Assembly (NCBI RefSeq): GCF_001625305.1
Contig: NW_017804464.1
Location: 263,840-327,839, forward strand
Direction of reading: 5' to 3'
Length of the DNA stretch: 64,000 nt
From: Branchiostoma belcheri
Taxonomy: Eukaryota > Chordata > Leptocardii > Amphioxiformes > Branchiostomatidae
Shown one piece after another: positions 55,101 to 64,000 of the stretch. The notes beneath the pieces are model-generated. The model had not been told where the DNA came from and searched no databases. It saw only the letters and a program-made list of their open reading frames with translations. The position numbers and the translations under genes were made by a program. Each line of letters starts with the position of its first letter. The stretch's first letter is position 1.

Positions 55101-57561
55101 ATACAATTTGGTTTGGATGGATATTCTATCAAAGAGAGGGGAAGGAAGTAGAGAACAATTAGATGAATGCATCAAATTCTGACATCTTCTGCTAGTGAAT
55201 AATCTATTAACTGACTCTCAATCATAACTACAATGTACTTGTATAACCCAGAGACAACTTACTTGTATGCTTTGAAATGATTAGTATACAAATTCATTAC
55301 TAAGATATTGAAATAATGTTGACCTCTTTGTGCAGCCATCAATTTGAATTTATGTGACATGGTGGCACAATTTTTGCCCCATCAAATGTTCATGTAAGAA
55401 ACAATATTTCAGTCCTATGGCTGTTATTGCTCTGAGACAGTTTCACTGACTGGATGGATGTTTGTTGCTGTGTTTGCTCCACAGAAAAAGTAGCAGTGAA
55501 GATCCTGGATAAAACCAAACTGGACCAGAAAACCCAGAGGCTCCTATCCAGAGAGATCTCCAGCATGGAGAAACTCAGACATCCCAATGTCATCAGGTTA
55601 TACGAGGTCAGTTCTGCCACTTTGTGTCTCGTGATGATGATGTAAGATACATGTATACGGCAGCTAGGCATGTAAAAGGAAGTACTGCATCAATGCAAGA
55701 TCAGTTACATAGATTTTGAGCTTATCTTTGGTTAAGATGCATGTAACGTCATGATTATTGATTCTTTATGTACTAGTACAAATTGCTTCTCGGAAAATTT
55801 ATTAAGGAGTGATTGACAATCCATTGGTCCTTGTGTAATTCAAATGTTATATAAGGCAAACTGCACTCTTTTGTAGTGAAGAACAATTGAATATCGTAAA
55901 TGACTTTATGTTTGCTGTAGCAAAAAGGTCGCAGTCTTAGAAAACGGACATGTTCGCGGAACTGTAGGTTCAAGGTGGCAGCAGGTGCAGCAAAAAGAAA
56001 GTCGGTGAATTATTTGTTAACAGTAATGATATGTTTTTGGTACAGAAGTGACGGCAAAAGCTGCAAATGTAGCAAGAACGTGTTGAGCGTGAACATGAAA
56101 AGAATCGTGATTTACAGTATCCTGGACATTGTTGTTGTTTTCAGGTAGTGGAAACCCTAACAAAGCTGCACCTAGTGATGGAGTATGCACCAGGAGGGGA
56201 GCTCTTCACTAAAATCTCCACTGATGGGAAACTGCAAGAGGACGATGCCAGGGCTCTGTTTGCACAGGTCGTGTCAGCTGTCAAACACATGGTAGGTCAG
56301 ACAGGGTTACTGTAGTTTGTTTAATGGTAAAACTTTTGTTCCAGAACGAAAGGGAACATTCTCACCTAGAGCTTTCAACCAGTCGAATTTCAATCAATTT
56401 CTACACTCTAGAAAAACATCAAACTCCGTACAAAGAACTTTCACATCAATTCCAAATCCTGAAACAAAACAAAGTACACTGACTATCAAGAAAGTTCATC
56501 TAAGGAAGTTCATCTGTGCTAGTAGTTATATGTTTAGAGGTAAAACTTTTCTTCCAACACAAAAGGAAATGTTCTCACCTCGAGGTTTCAACCAGTCACT
56601 CTGGTCTTCTTCAGTATACTGACCCAGTGAGACTTGTCATATGGTTTCTTTAAAGTGTGACGTCAACACTGGGTCAAAGACATAGAACAACTCAACTACG
56701 ACGGGGACCAACATCATTTACCGGATACCTTTGACCCAGTGTTGATGTCAAACTTGATAGAAGCCACGTGACAAGTCCGACTGAGATGTTCCTTGTCCTT
56801 TCTTGCAGCATGAGCAATGCATCATCCACAGGGACTTGAAGGCCGAGAACGTCTTTTATGCAACTCCCGCCATGGTGAAGATCGGCGACTTCGGCTTCAG
56901 CACTCACTGTCGTCTGGACGAGACGCTCAACACGTTCTGTGGCTCTCCGCCGTACGCCGCGCCCGAGTTGTTTAAGGACGAGAGTTACCTCGGCGTGTAT
57001 GTGGACATCTGGGCTCTCGGGGTCATGTTGTATTTCATGGTGACGGGACTGATGCCTTTCAGGGCGGAGACGGTGGCTAAACTGAAGAAGTGTATCCTGG
57101 AGGGGCACTATTCCGTCCCGGGGTTCGTTTCTCCGAGCTGCCAGGCTCTGATCAGGAACATCCTGCAGCCGACTGCGGTGGACAGGCTGTCTGTGCAGCA
57201 GATCATGGAGTCGGAGTGGCTGCGCGGGCAGCACTTTCCCGAACCGCACGACGATTATCACCTCAACCCCGCGGACATCTCCAAGGAGAACCTGCGACAC
57301 GAGGAACACGAGGCGCGCATGGTGCTGCGTGACCTCGGCATCACGGACCAGCACCTGGAACAGAGCCGAGGCAAGGACTCCCGCAGCTGTATAACAGGCA
57401 CCTACAGGATAGTCCTGCACAAGGTACAGAAGAAACACTCGCAGCAGGCGCTCACAAACCACATGCTGAACGGGCCGCCGCAGGTCAACAGGAAGCAGAG
57501 CAAGTCTGCAGCACCAAAGAAAAAGGAAACCAAGAATTCAAAACTCTGCACCATTTTATGA
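46192..57561 (+). CDS. NIM1K: Serine/threonine kinase NIM1, complete
   Basis: Four exons join in phase: 46192-46501, 55485-55606, 56145-56291, 56809-57561, giving 443 residues (human 436). The kinase domain starts near residue 80 ([20 protein letters not shown]), with Gly-rich loop 87-94, catalytic Lys109 in [12 protein letters not shown] with Asp202, DFG Asp220, and APE at 244-246. Thr235 in LNTFCGSPP is the T-loop residue that LKB1 phosphorylates in AMPK-related kinases. After the kinase lobe comes the NIM1 C-terminal region ([17 protein letters not shown]), ending in Cys-Thr-Ile-Leu, a CaaX-like end preceded by lysines. The start was chosen because the upstream GTG frame has no ATG. Exon 1 is GC-rich; intron 1 is 9 kb and carries five family H MITEs or pieces, X1 repeats and the assembly gap. 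Confidence 0.95.
46530..46812. mobile_element. Harbinger-like MITE (family H), copy just inside NIM1K intron 1
   Basis: Left terminus TAA then ggccacaccaatttgattta and ttggttctcgg lies 28 bp after the exon 1 donor. Internal motifs gatagatgg, ctttaactgttgggg and tctggagttgattcagaacc match the full element. The right terminus is eroded. Confidence 0.75.
48310..48580. repeat. Tandem repeat of the X1 terminal motif
   Basis: Three to four imperfect ~85-bp units built on gtgcaggtaaaattggagct, gtgcaggtatttctgatgtc and cacctaacctgcactggtcc. They match, inverted, the ends of X1 copies. Confidence 0.8.
49190..49336. mobile_element. Harbinger-like MITE (family H), right-half copy
   Basis: Contains aggtctttcttaaactgttg, ttcaagttgattgagaacc and a right end aaatttgtgtggcc followed by TAA. 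The left half is missing. Confidence 0.65.
49750..50130. repeat. Dispersed repeat family X1, copy 3
   Basis: Contains acaaattttacctacacca, atcatactaaaaactgttca, ggtggtaacagtcaatgcag and caattttacctgcactaa. It is the longest of the three copies. Confidence 0.7.
51513..51879. mobile_element. Harbinger-like MITE (family H), complete, 367 bp
   Basis: Termini ggccacaccaatttaa and ttaaattggtgtggcc are inverted copies, and a TAA lies on each side (51510-51512, 51880-51882). A 3-bp TAA duplication is typical of PIF/Harbinger transposons. It has no coding capacity. Confidence 0.8.
52225..52420. repeat. Dispersed repeat shared with CYP4 intron 9
   Basis: Contains ggtaccaaaaaataaaggga then ttcctcatgtaagt and a final ccgacagaatttcctcatcc. 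See 17110-17315. Confidence 0.6.
52660..52910. other. GC-rich unique island in NIM1K intron 1
   Basis: About 250 bp of higher-GC, CpG-bearing sequence (acacgcggcgctcatccgtc ... cggcgacataagccggaccc) stands out from AT-rich intron DNA. It has no open frame, no repeat relatives in the window and no clear promoter elements. A regulatory element is possible. Confidence 0.35.
52913..53288. mobile_element. Foldback MITE (family G), ~375 bp
   Basis: Left terminus gggcctaggaaacaattttg then tgtttcctgtttccc; right terminus ggaaacagaaacacaagatt then aatttccccaggccc. Inverted copies and same family as 33958-34316. A 151-codon minus-strand open frame overlapping it is not supported as a gene. Confidence 0.75.
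53845..54257. repeat. Direct duplicate, copy 1 (without MITE)
   Basis: This 413-bp block recurs at 54278-55072 with scattered substitutions and small indels and ends exactly at the N gap. At 54027-54029 it has a single TAA where the second copy carries the 378-bp MITE. Confidence 0.95.
54258..54277. other. Assembly gap (20 N)
   Basis: Twenty unknown bases separate the two duplicate blocks. This is a scaffold join, not biology. Confidence 0.99.
54278..55072. repeat. Direct duplicate, copy 2 (with MITE)
   Basis: Same start (ttacaaattttgccgtgcgt) and same end (gcttgaaatgaatgt) as copy 1. Its extra length of about 382 bp is accounted for by the MITE at 54462-54839 plus its 3-bp target duplication. 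Confidence 0.95.
54462..54839. mobile_element. Harbinger-like MITE (family H), complete, 378 bp
   Basis: Termini ggccacaccaatttaattt and its near-complement at the right end are followed inward by ttggttctcgg / ccgagaaccaa. TAA flanks both sides (54459-54461, 54840-54842). The insertion-free sequence in the duplicate block proves the boundaries and the 3-bp target duplication. Confidence 0.92.
55895..56125. repeat. Dispersed repeat ('acagtaaatcac...gtgaac' family), copy in NIM1K intron 2
   Basis: Contains atgactttatgtttgctgta, ggcagcaggtgcag, aaagaaagtcggtgaattat and aagaatcgtgatttacagta. It ends about 20 bp before the exon 3 acceptor. Confidence 0.7.
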
Positions 57562-58697
57562 TGAAAGTATCGTGGTCTCTGTTGTGGATATGAAGAAAAA
57601 AAAGTACAAGCGAGACTTCTCCGGCATAGTATGTAGTTCTAGAGGCCTTGTAAACATATGAAAATCAGGTCACAGCAGTAAGAATCGCTTCTCAACCAAT
57701 CATCATAGGTCCTAAATTTGTGTGTTATAAAATGCAGAAAGATGTTCTAACTTTAAATCTGTGTTAGGCAATGGTCTTGATATGTTGTTGTTTTTAATGT
57801 CTTTGTTGTTGTTTGTTTGTTTTGTGTTGTCATGACAATGTCAATGTGTTGATTGACTGTTTGCATGTGTGTAGACCACAAGTCTACAACTCTGTATAGT
57901 GAGATGGGTGCAATAGCACTGACCTGGATTTGTTTTGGCCATTAGGTCATGGAAACTTGTATGTAGGCAAATGCAGAGTGATGTTGCCTTCTTTGATGTA
58001 ACAGTAAATGTTACACCAAGGTCAAAATCTTTTATGTCAGCCCAGGTTCATGATTGGAGAGTGCTCGCAATTTTAGAGGTAGGGGGACAAATTTTGGATT
58101 TTCATTAGCCTTTAATGAATGCAATTGTCAAATCATGGGGTTGAAAGTGGTTGTTGGAGTCCTTTGGATGTTTTTTTTTTTCCCAAGTTTCAAGATTTTG
58201 TTACTTTTGTCCATCAGGGTTGACAGATTGGTTTTAAAAAATTTCCGTCACACACCACAACGTTCCTGCAATTGATGGACAAACAGGTACTGGCTAGTGC
58301 CCTGGGTTACATGTACATATGTGCATGGTGTGCAATGGCCCAAATATATGTGTGATAAAATTGCTGGGATTGTCAAAGCACATTGAGTTTTGTGAAGTTG
58401 ATAACAGTAGGTCTATGAAAGCATCATCAATTCTGCATTTGCCCCCATACCAGGCCTAAAAAGTTGTGGAATTTGTATCATCAAATCTTTTGTAAAAAGT
58501 TGGAAGGTAGAACGACTAGACGGATAGGGTGCAATGTTGAGAGGTTTCACTGTGAAGTGTCCATCCTAAAGCTTACTGAATGTTCTTAGAGAAAACAGTT
58601 TTGCTGTGACAATAACCCTTTAATGTATCAGCTACAAAAAAATCACTACGAACTTGAGCATTCCACCTTTCACCGTCAGTGTCTTAAATGTCCGTAA

Positions 58698-58839
58698 GGC
58701 CATACCAGTAAAATCCCCTCAGTGGTTCAAAACAGTGCTATATTGTACAAAATGCATATCTAAGAAGTAAAAAGTTTGGGAAGCATTGCAAAGAATGACT
58801 TATTGAATCGTAAGCAAAGAATCTTGAATTGGTATGGCC
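58698..58839. mobile_element. Short foldback MITE, 142 bp
   Basis: Termini ggccataccag and ttggtatggcc are inverted; TAA precedes the left end. The termini resemble family H (ggccacacc), so it may be a short relative. Confidence 0.65.
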
Positions 58840-59601
58840 TTGCAGTGGTAGTTTTGTATCCACCATTTTGTAACATCTGCATCTGAGTAGTGCTCCAGGT
58901 TACAGAAAGTACCTGGCATGGCTTTCATAACGTATCCGAGAAAGTAGCTTTTAATGTTAATGCTACCGACCATGGCAATATTAAGTGCTGTTGCTGCTAC
59001 TCTGAGGTTCATTTTTTGCCTTCTGTCAGAGATGAATCGTCAAGCTGGCTACTGTATTCAGTTTTAACAAATATTGCAGCTGCGCCAATCTGCACGTCAC
59101 ATCCTCTTGATTAGTGTATGCACTTTTAAAACTTTTCAAGTTGTAAGTAGGTGCCCCAGACAGCCGCCAAAATTGGGAGTTCAAAGATTTAAAGTGTTTG
59201 TTTCTGAGCTACTAGTAATATGTTGGACTTCCGGAGCGTTGCACTGCAGGTTTTTTTTCTTTGCACGACTGGTAGACAGAGAAACGTGAAGGCTTTGTTA
59301 TATCATGAGCAGCTTGCTTGTCAAACAAACAAACAGAGTCCTTTTTATCTGTCATAACAGTCAGCACATGTCTGTCCACCTGAACAGGGTTTGTCAAACT
59401 TACCAGAAGATCCCAAACCTAACAAATATCTCCTGTGTAGGTGCTAGTCTCTTAAGGCTGAGGGAACTTGGTGTTTCCGTAAAAAAGAGGTTATTGAAAA
59501 AGTGTTCTTGAAAAGGCATACATGGACTTAGACTTGGACATGTACAAGTAGCACAGGTGTAGATTTCACTCTGCAAATGAAAGGAAGCTTAAGACTGACT
59601 T

Positions 59602-59940
59602 GTAACTGTGGGGTTCAAGTGCCACCAAGTTGCCAGGCTAACAGGTGTAGACCTTTTAGCCTTGTGGTTAGTGCATTGGGTTTGGGGTTCAAATCCCAGG
59701 AGCCAAGATTCGCCCCTTTGTGTTTTGAGTGGTTTCCATGCCGGGAATCGAACCTGGTCCTTGTGGGTGAAAGCCACAAATCCTAACCACTGAAACACAT
59801 TGGGGCAAGTAGCACAGTCTTCTGGCTCCCGGGATTTGAACCCGGGCTGCCAGCTCACAAGTCCAATGCGCTAACCGCAAGGCTAAAAGGTCTGAGCCTG
59901 TTAAACTGGCCAGTTGGTGGCACTTGAACCCCACTGTTAC
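59602..59940. mobile_element. Palindromic tRNA-derived element with a tRNA-Glu-like core
   Basis: Arms 59602-59706 and 59822-59940 are inverted copies (gtggggttcaagtgccacca on one end, its complement on the other). Each arm contains a tRNA-like segment with A box TAGCCTTGTGG or TAGCCTTGCGG and B box GGTTCAAATCC, pointing inward. The 115-bp centre holds a third tRNA-like unit on the minus strand. It looks like two SINE copies inserted head to head. Confidence 0.75.
59735..59806 (-). pseudogene. tRNA-Glu(UUC)-like pseudogene
   Basis: On the minus strand the D-arm (CAGTGGTTAGGATT), a perfect 5-bp anticodon stem TGTGG/CCACA with loop CTTTCAC (anticodon TTC), and the T-loop GGTTCGATTCC are present. 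The acceptor stem does not pair and the T-stem has a mismatch, so it is a degenerate or SINE-borne tRNA, not a functional gene. Confidence 0.6.
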
Positions 59941-62476
59941 ATGTATGTAAGATTCAAGACGTATCACAAAAAGGGATATTTTGAGGTAACATCTTTCATT
60001 GGGAGACAGGCCAGTCATATCATGGTAGACATATTTCTATTCACAATGCCTAGAACAGCTAGTAGCATTACATCACACCTTTTGAAGTGTTGTGCCTTTC
60101 AGAAATGTACAATGTAGTATTTGATCACATAGATGTATAAGAAGAACTGTTATCAAAGTGCTATTTTTGTAGATGCGATTCATAAGTGTGCTAATATGAC
60201 CATCAGAAAGAAACGATACTAATAGTATGTAAATGTGTCTTGTACATTAATGTAAGATAAACATGTACGGTAGGCCATGCTTCTCTGCTAGAATTTGTTT
60301 GAAATCCTTTTTCTTGGGATATATTCTTTGGCTATTCCCTGAACTTTGGTATCCCTGTTTTTGGCATTCCATGTTTTCATGTGCAATACATGTACATTGT
60401 ATACAGACACTAATGTGCTGATAGAAAATTGGGAACTTCAATTGCATATGTCAAACACAGGGTACACTATTCTCACAGATTGTTTACCACACACTGAGAT
60501 GGACAATATTGCCATGCCAGTTCTATATTGATTTTGATGGGCCATAGAAAGCCAAATGTAGACTTTATGTGCTAAAAGATCAAGATTACAAAGCTTCTGC
60601 CTTTGCTTACGATTTCTCAACAATTTATGTAGATATATAATATGTTGTCATGTAGATTTTATTGTTGCTTAAAGTTTATAGAATATCTAACACTGCTATG
60701 TCACTTCTCAGCAAAAACATGCCAGATTGTTTACCATAAAGAAGCTGGAAATCTTAAACCTCATGCACCTTTGGCATTCAAGTCACAGGTAGTTTATTTA
60801 TGTCTTTTTTTGTCTCAGTTGTCAAAGTAATGTTTCACATAGTTTGTTTTGTGTGGAGACTGTTTATAAATGAATACTAGGTATTTTCCTTGAGAGAATT
60901 TGACACACTGTACAGCACAATCTGGCAAGTAATGACTGAATTGCAGCAGTGTGAACGTCACTGATCTCATGTTATATTAAGTCATGGTTTTGTTTTTATT
61001 TGCTTGATACTAATTTTACCTATAGGGAACAATGCTTAAGCTTAATCCGTCCATGTGTTCATATAATTTACAAGCATTGCTTTTACCAAGTATGTGTAAT
61101 ATTTTTCGAGTATTGAAGCTCTACATGCCAGCTAACTATGTGTTGCCATCACAAGGAGGTGGCCTCAAGCATGTTAATAATAGGATATGTTCTACACTTT
61201 TATGAATGGAATGATCATGTTAATTTCTGCATTGTCAATATTGTAAATACACAACACTGTAGATGTCAAGACACAGAAAAGGTACAGATTCAATACTTGA
61301 TTTAATCTTAAGGAGAGAAAATATGTCATCTACAACCAGATGTTTGGATTTAAGTGACTACAAACCAGTTGTGACAGGGTAAATGATCTGCCTTCTCAAT
61401 TCAAAAGAACTTGCTCAAACAGATAATACAGACGTGATCCTCTTCCCAAATGATACTTGACTGGTTCATACTATTTCCTACCCACGTCCATACAAATGTA
61501 GACTTATGTGCATTAACGTAAAAGTTAAAGTGGGCTTTAACCATTAGAAACACAGAGGTGATGCTCTGCGACACAAAAAGCATCTGATGATGGTAGCCTT
61601 GATAGAAGAAATTGATTTTCACTTTTTTTTTCGACCAATCATTCCTGATGTGGTAGCACTTCTTCGGAATCCATCTGTGTCTTGAGGTTATAATATCCTT
61701 TGTAGATATCGGAATAAAAGTCATCTAGATTTGTCATTCCTGGTCTCTTGTGGTTGTAATCTGTGTTATTTGTAAGATACTCTGTGTAGTTTTTTTTTTC
61801 AGATATCCTCATTAGAGTACATTAATGTAGACAATTGTACTGAGGATTTGCTTGGTATTCTGGACATACCGTTTGGAATTTAGTGAAATGGAATTAACTC
61901 CCCTGTTCATTAAACTGTAAACCATCTTCAGAAGACAACAGCAAATATCTCTTTCATATCAACTAGTGCATGAATTTTTGAAGCATACAATCTTGATCCT
62001 TATTAACAATGATTGATTTGATTAGTTAAAATGGCATCGCTACATCAAAACTTTAAAAGTGAGAAACCTAATTCATATTGCTGCTATGAAGTAAAGACTA
62101 TATTTCATCTCCAACACTGGAACGAATTGGACTTACCCAAATTTTCGACTAATTCCTTCAACCTTGTTCACGGAATGGACCCGTCTACACTTGGAACGTG
62201 ACATCAGAGACACGTGACCGTAGTAGCGGGTCCTACATATGCCTCATTATAGTTTAGTTTAGTCTTTACTTAATGACTTGCACCAAGAAAGATGAAATTT
62301 CATGCTAATATAGTTGGTGTTTTGCATCTATTTAAGCTGTGAAACCATCCATGCTTAAAGCATATAATCAAAGTTTGTCACTAAGATACACAGTATAGTA
62401 AGTCTTCAACTGATGATCGTTTTTTGTCTGAACTCTGACATTTCTTGTCGAAAGCTTTCAGGTGCCACACGACTCT

Positions 62477-63862
62477 TCAGCGGAAATTGGCGTAGTGGTC
62501 AAAACTGTCCAGGTACTCCACAACAGCCTGGTAACAGAACTGGTACTGGTCCTGTAAAGGAAGAGATATGAAAACATACTAGTATATAGCTTGGGCCATG
62601 TTGATTTGATTCTATGGATGACATCCTTTGGGAACCCCAAAACTGATGCGAGCGTGCGAGTGAAAAACTTGGCAAAAAGTTGCCTTCAAGATGAAATCTA
62701 GGTGGTCATAAAGTTGAATAATAAAGTCTTAATTTTCATTTCTTTGCATTTTCTTCTTTCGTTGGAATCTATTTTGGCATTCTACAATATTAGTATCATT
62801 TTCCAATATTGACAATTCCAATACATGTACATGTATTACAATTTACTGCTTCAATTACTATTTTGAACTGCTTTGGTGCACCGAATCTTTTTAGAGCTGT
62901 TAGAATCAGTACTGACCAGTGTCTGCACCATGTGAGGCCGCTGCAGCCGGAGTGCCTTCACCACTTGGAACACGTCACAGACTCCCTCTGCCTTCACCCG
63001 CTCCAGTACTGTGCTGATGGCACAGAACGCCCCCGTGCGGCCGGCCCCGGCACTGCAAGAGAGATTGTTGTCAACCACAACTGGGAAGTTTAGGTATGTT
63101 AGTGCCTGAATGCTCGCAAATTGAACACTGCTCATTGTACGATGTGCTAAGCTTTACATATTACACGTACTTCTTAAAAATAAGTATTGGTTACTCAATA
63201 TACAGATAAGTACATAGTGACTTAGTCCTTCATACAAGTGGTAAGATCACATACTATCGTACCTGCAGTGCACGGTGATTGGTCCGTTCCCAGAGTGCTG
63301 CTGCTGCTTCTGAACCTGACCAATCAGATCGATCATCCCAGCGGCGTTGTCAGGGATACCGACCTCCGGCCAACCGTGGAAGTGGAACTGCTGCACGGTA
63401 CGGGTTGTTCCTCCCTGTTGGGCAGTTGGAGAAACGATTTACTTTTCATCATACATCACTAATATGTTATTTATGTAATTGTCACTTGTTCTAATGCTAC
63501 CATTCTTTGCAATTAGACTGATTAGCTGACAAACTAATTGATGTCCAAAGTATTATGTAGTATTATTCATCAATGGGTTCCTTACAAAATATCCTACCAC
63601 TAATGGGTTGGACTAGGTGCTGACTTTACAGACCAAACTGTTGATCCATAGAATCTATCTTAGTATGTATAATGTTTGCCCTGATCTGTATGCTTAGCTC
63701 TAAGTAAGTTTAGTACTGTTGTAATGAATACTATACCTTGCCCTTAGTGAGGTGGAAGGTACGCAGGGTGTAGTCAGGGTAGTCAGTCTGGTCTTGAAGA
63801 GACACAGTGAAGTCGCCAAAAGACTGGCTGCCATCCTCCGGCCAGTACATGGCGCACTTGTT
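62477..63862 (-). CDS. Receptor tyrosine phosphatase, PTPRA/PTPRE type, C-terminal D2 domain (partial)
   Basis: Four exons in phase, transcribed right to left: 63737-63862, 63263-63414, 62917-63052, 62477-62551, ending at TGA 62477-62479. They encode the end of the second phosphatase domain: [35 protein letters not shown] split across an intron then [20 protein letters not shown], and the tail [19 protein letters not shown]. The catalytic-acid loop reads Trp-Pro-Glu instead of Trp-Pro-Asp, as in D2 domains of PTPRA and PTPRE, which have weak or no activity and act in regulation. The P-loop Cys and Arg are intact. The D1 domain, membrane segment and ectodomain lie beyond the right edge. A paralog call between PTPRA and PTPRE cannot be made for an invertebrate single gene. 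Confidence 0.92.
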
Positions 63863-64000
63863 CTATAGAATCATAATAACACACAAACAGTTAGTATGTA
63901 TGTAAATAAGATCACAAAATTGGGAGAAGTAGAATCAACTTACCAGACTGTAGTACTAGTACCAACGTTAGTATACGCCTGGTATTTCTGGGCTTGTAGA

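Larger units (their letters stand above)
57562..62476. other. Convergent intergenic region: NIM1K and PTPR 3' ends
   Basis: NIM1K (+) and the phosphatase (-) end toward each other across 4.9 kb. The stretch should contain both 3' UTRs. AATAAA at 61713-61718 (+) is one candidate end for NIM1K; none is decisive. Small open frames on both strands are not supported. A MITE and a tRNA-bearing palindrome are listed separately. Confidence 0.6.

Noticed and set aside
56692..57462. 256-codon minus-strand ORF
   Set aside because: It is antisense to NIM1K exon 4, open because of GC-rich codon use in the true gene.
59812..59893. tRNA gene (minus strand) with GGTTCAAATCC T-loop
   Set aside because: A and B boxes exist, but no acceptor stem forms and the same segment occurs inverted at 59640-59706, so it is the arm of a SINE-like palindrome.
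61401..61724. 107-codon minus-strand ORF
   Set aside because: No known domain; it lies in the convergent 3' region and no splice or start context supports it.

Overview
The window reads as a chordate nuclear genome close to a lancelet (Branchiostoma). Genes have many short coding exons with consensus GT/AG borders and GC-rich codons, sitting in AT-rich introns. Predicted proteins match vertebrate families at near full length. Noncoding DNA is crowded with short foldback transposons, tandem repeats and tRNA-derived SINEs. There is no bacterial-style operon, CRISPR array or rRNA gene. The species call is inference.

Layout. 1-6.9 kb: one possible 3'-terminal coding exon of an unrecognised gene (686-833, +), its probable 3' UTR, then repeats. 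6.9-11.7 kb (-): a complete four-exon RWDD3 (RSUME) gene. 12.3-18.4 kb (+): a complete twelve-exon cytochrome P450 of family 4 (CYP4F-like), head-to-head with RWDD3 across 620 bp. 19.2-23.8 kb: a dense repeat block holding a large foldback, two adjacent 41-bp minisatellites, and a 760-780-bp tandem array carrying paired octamer motifs. 24.7-26.2 kb (+): a 69-residue LYR-type microprotein orthologous to the human MIEF1 upstream-ORF product, followed 173 bp later by NOP16, apparently on one spliced transcript. 26.3-46.2 kb: no recognised coding exon, but two GC-rich promoter-like stretches (about 32.0 and 40.1 kb). 46.2-57.6 kb (+): the four coding exons of NIM1K, a kinase of the AMPK-related branch, with a 9-kb first intron. 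62.5-63.9 kb (-): the last four exons of a PTPRA/PTPRE-type receptor tyrosine phosphatase, whose remainder lies beyond the window.

Functions are mostly unrelated: SUMO conjugation enhancer, fatty-acid hydroxylase-type P450, ribosome assembly, kinase, phosphatase. The exception is the microprotein/NOP16 pair. Both families act in large-subunit ribosome assembly, one in mitochondria and one in the nucleolus, and the layout looks like a bicistronic mRNA: there is no ATG at all between the two start codons. This is the most interesting system in the window.

Two technical points matter. A 20-N gap at 54,258-54,277 separates two near-identical copies of the same ~413 bp, one with and one without a transposon. 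This is best explained as two haplotypes placed in tandem by the assembler. All coding models below were built by hand, checking exon borders and reading phase; family names rest on recognised motifs and remembered protein families, not on a database search.
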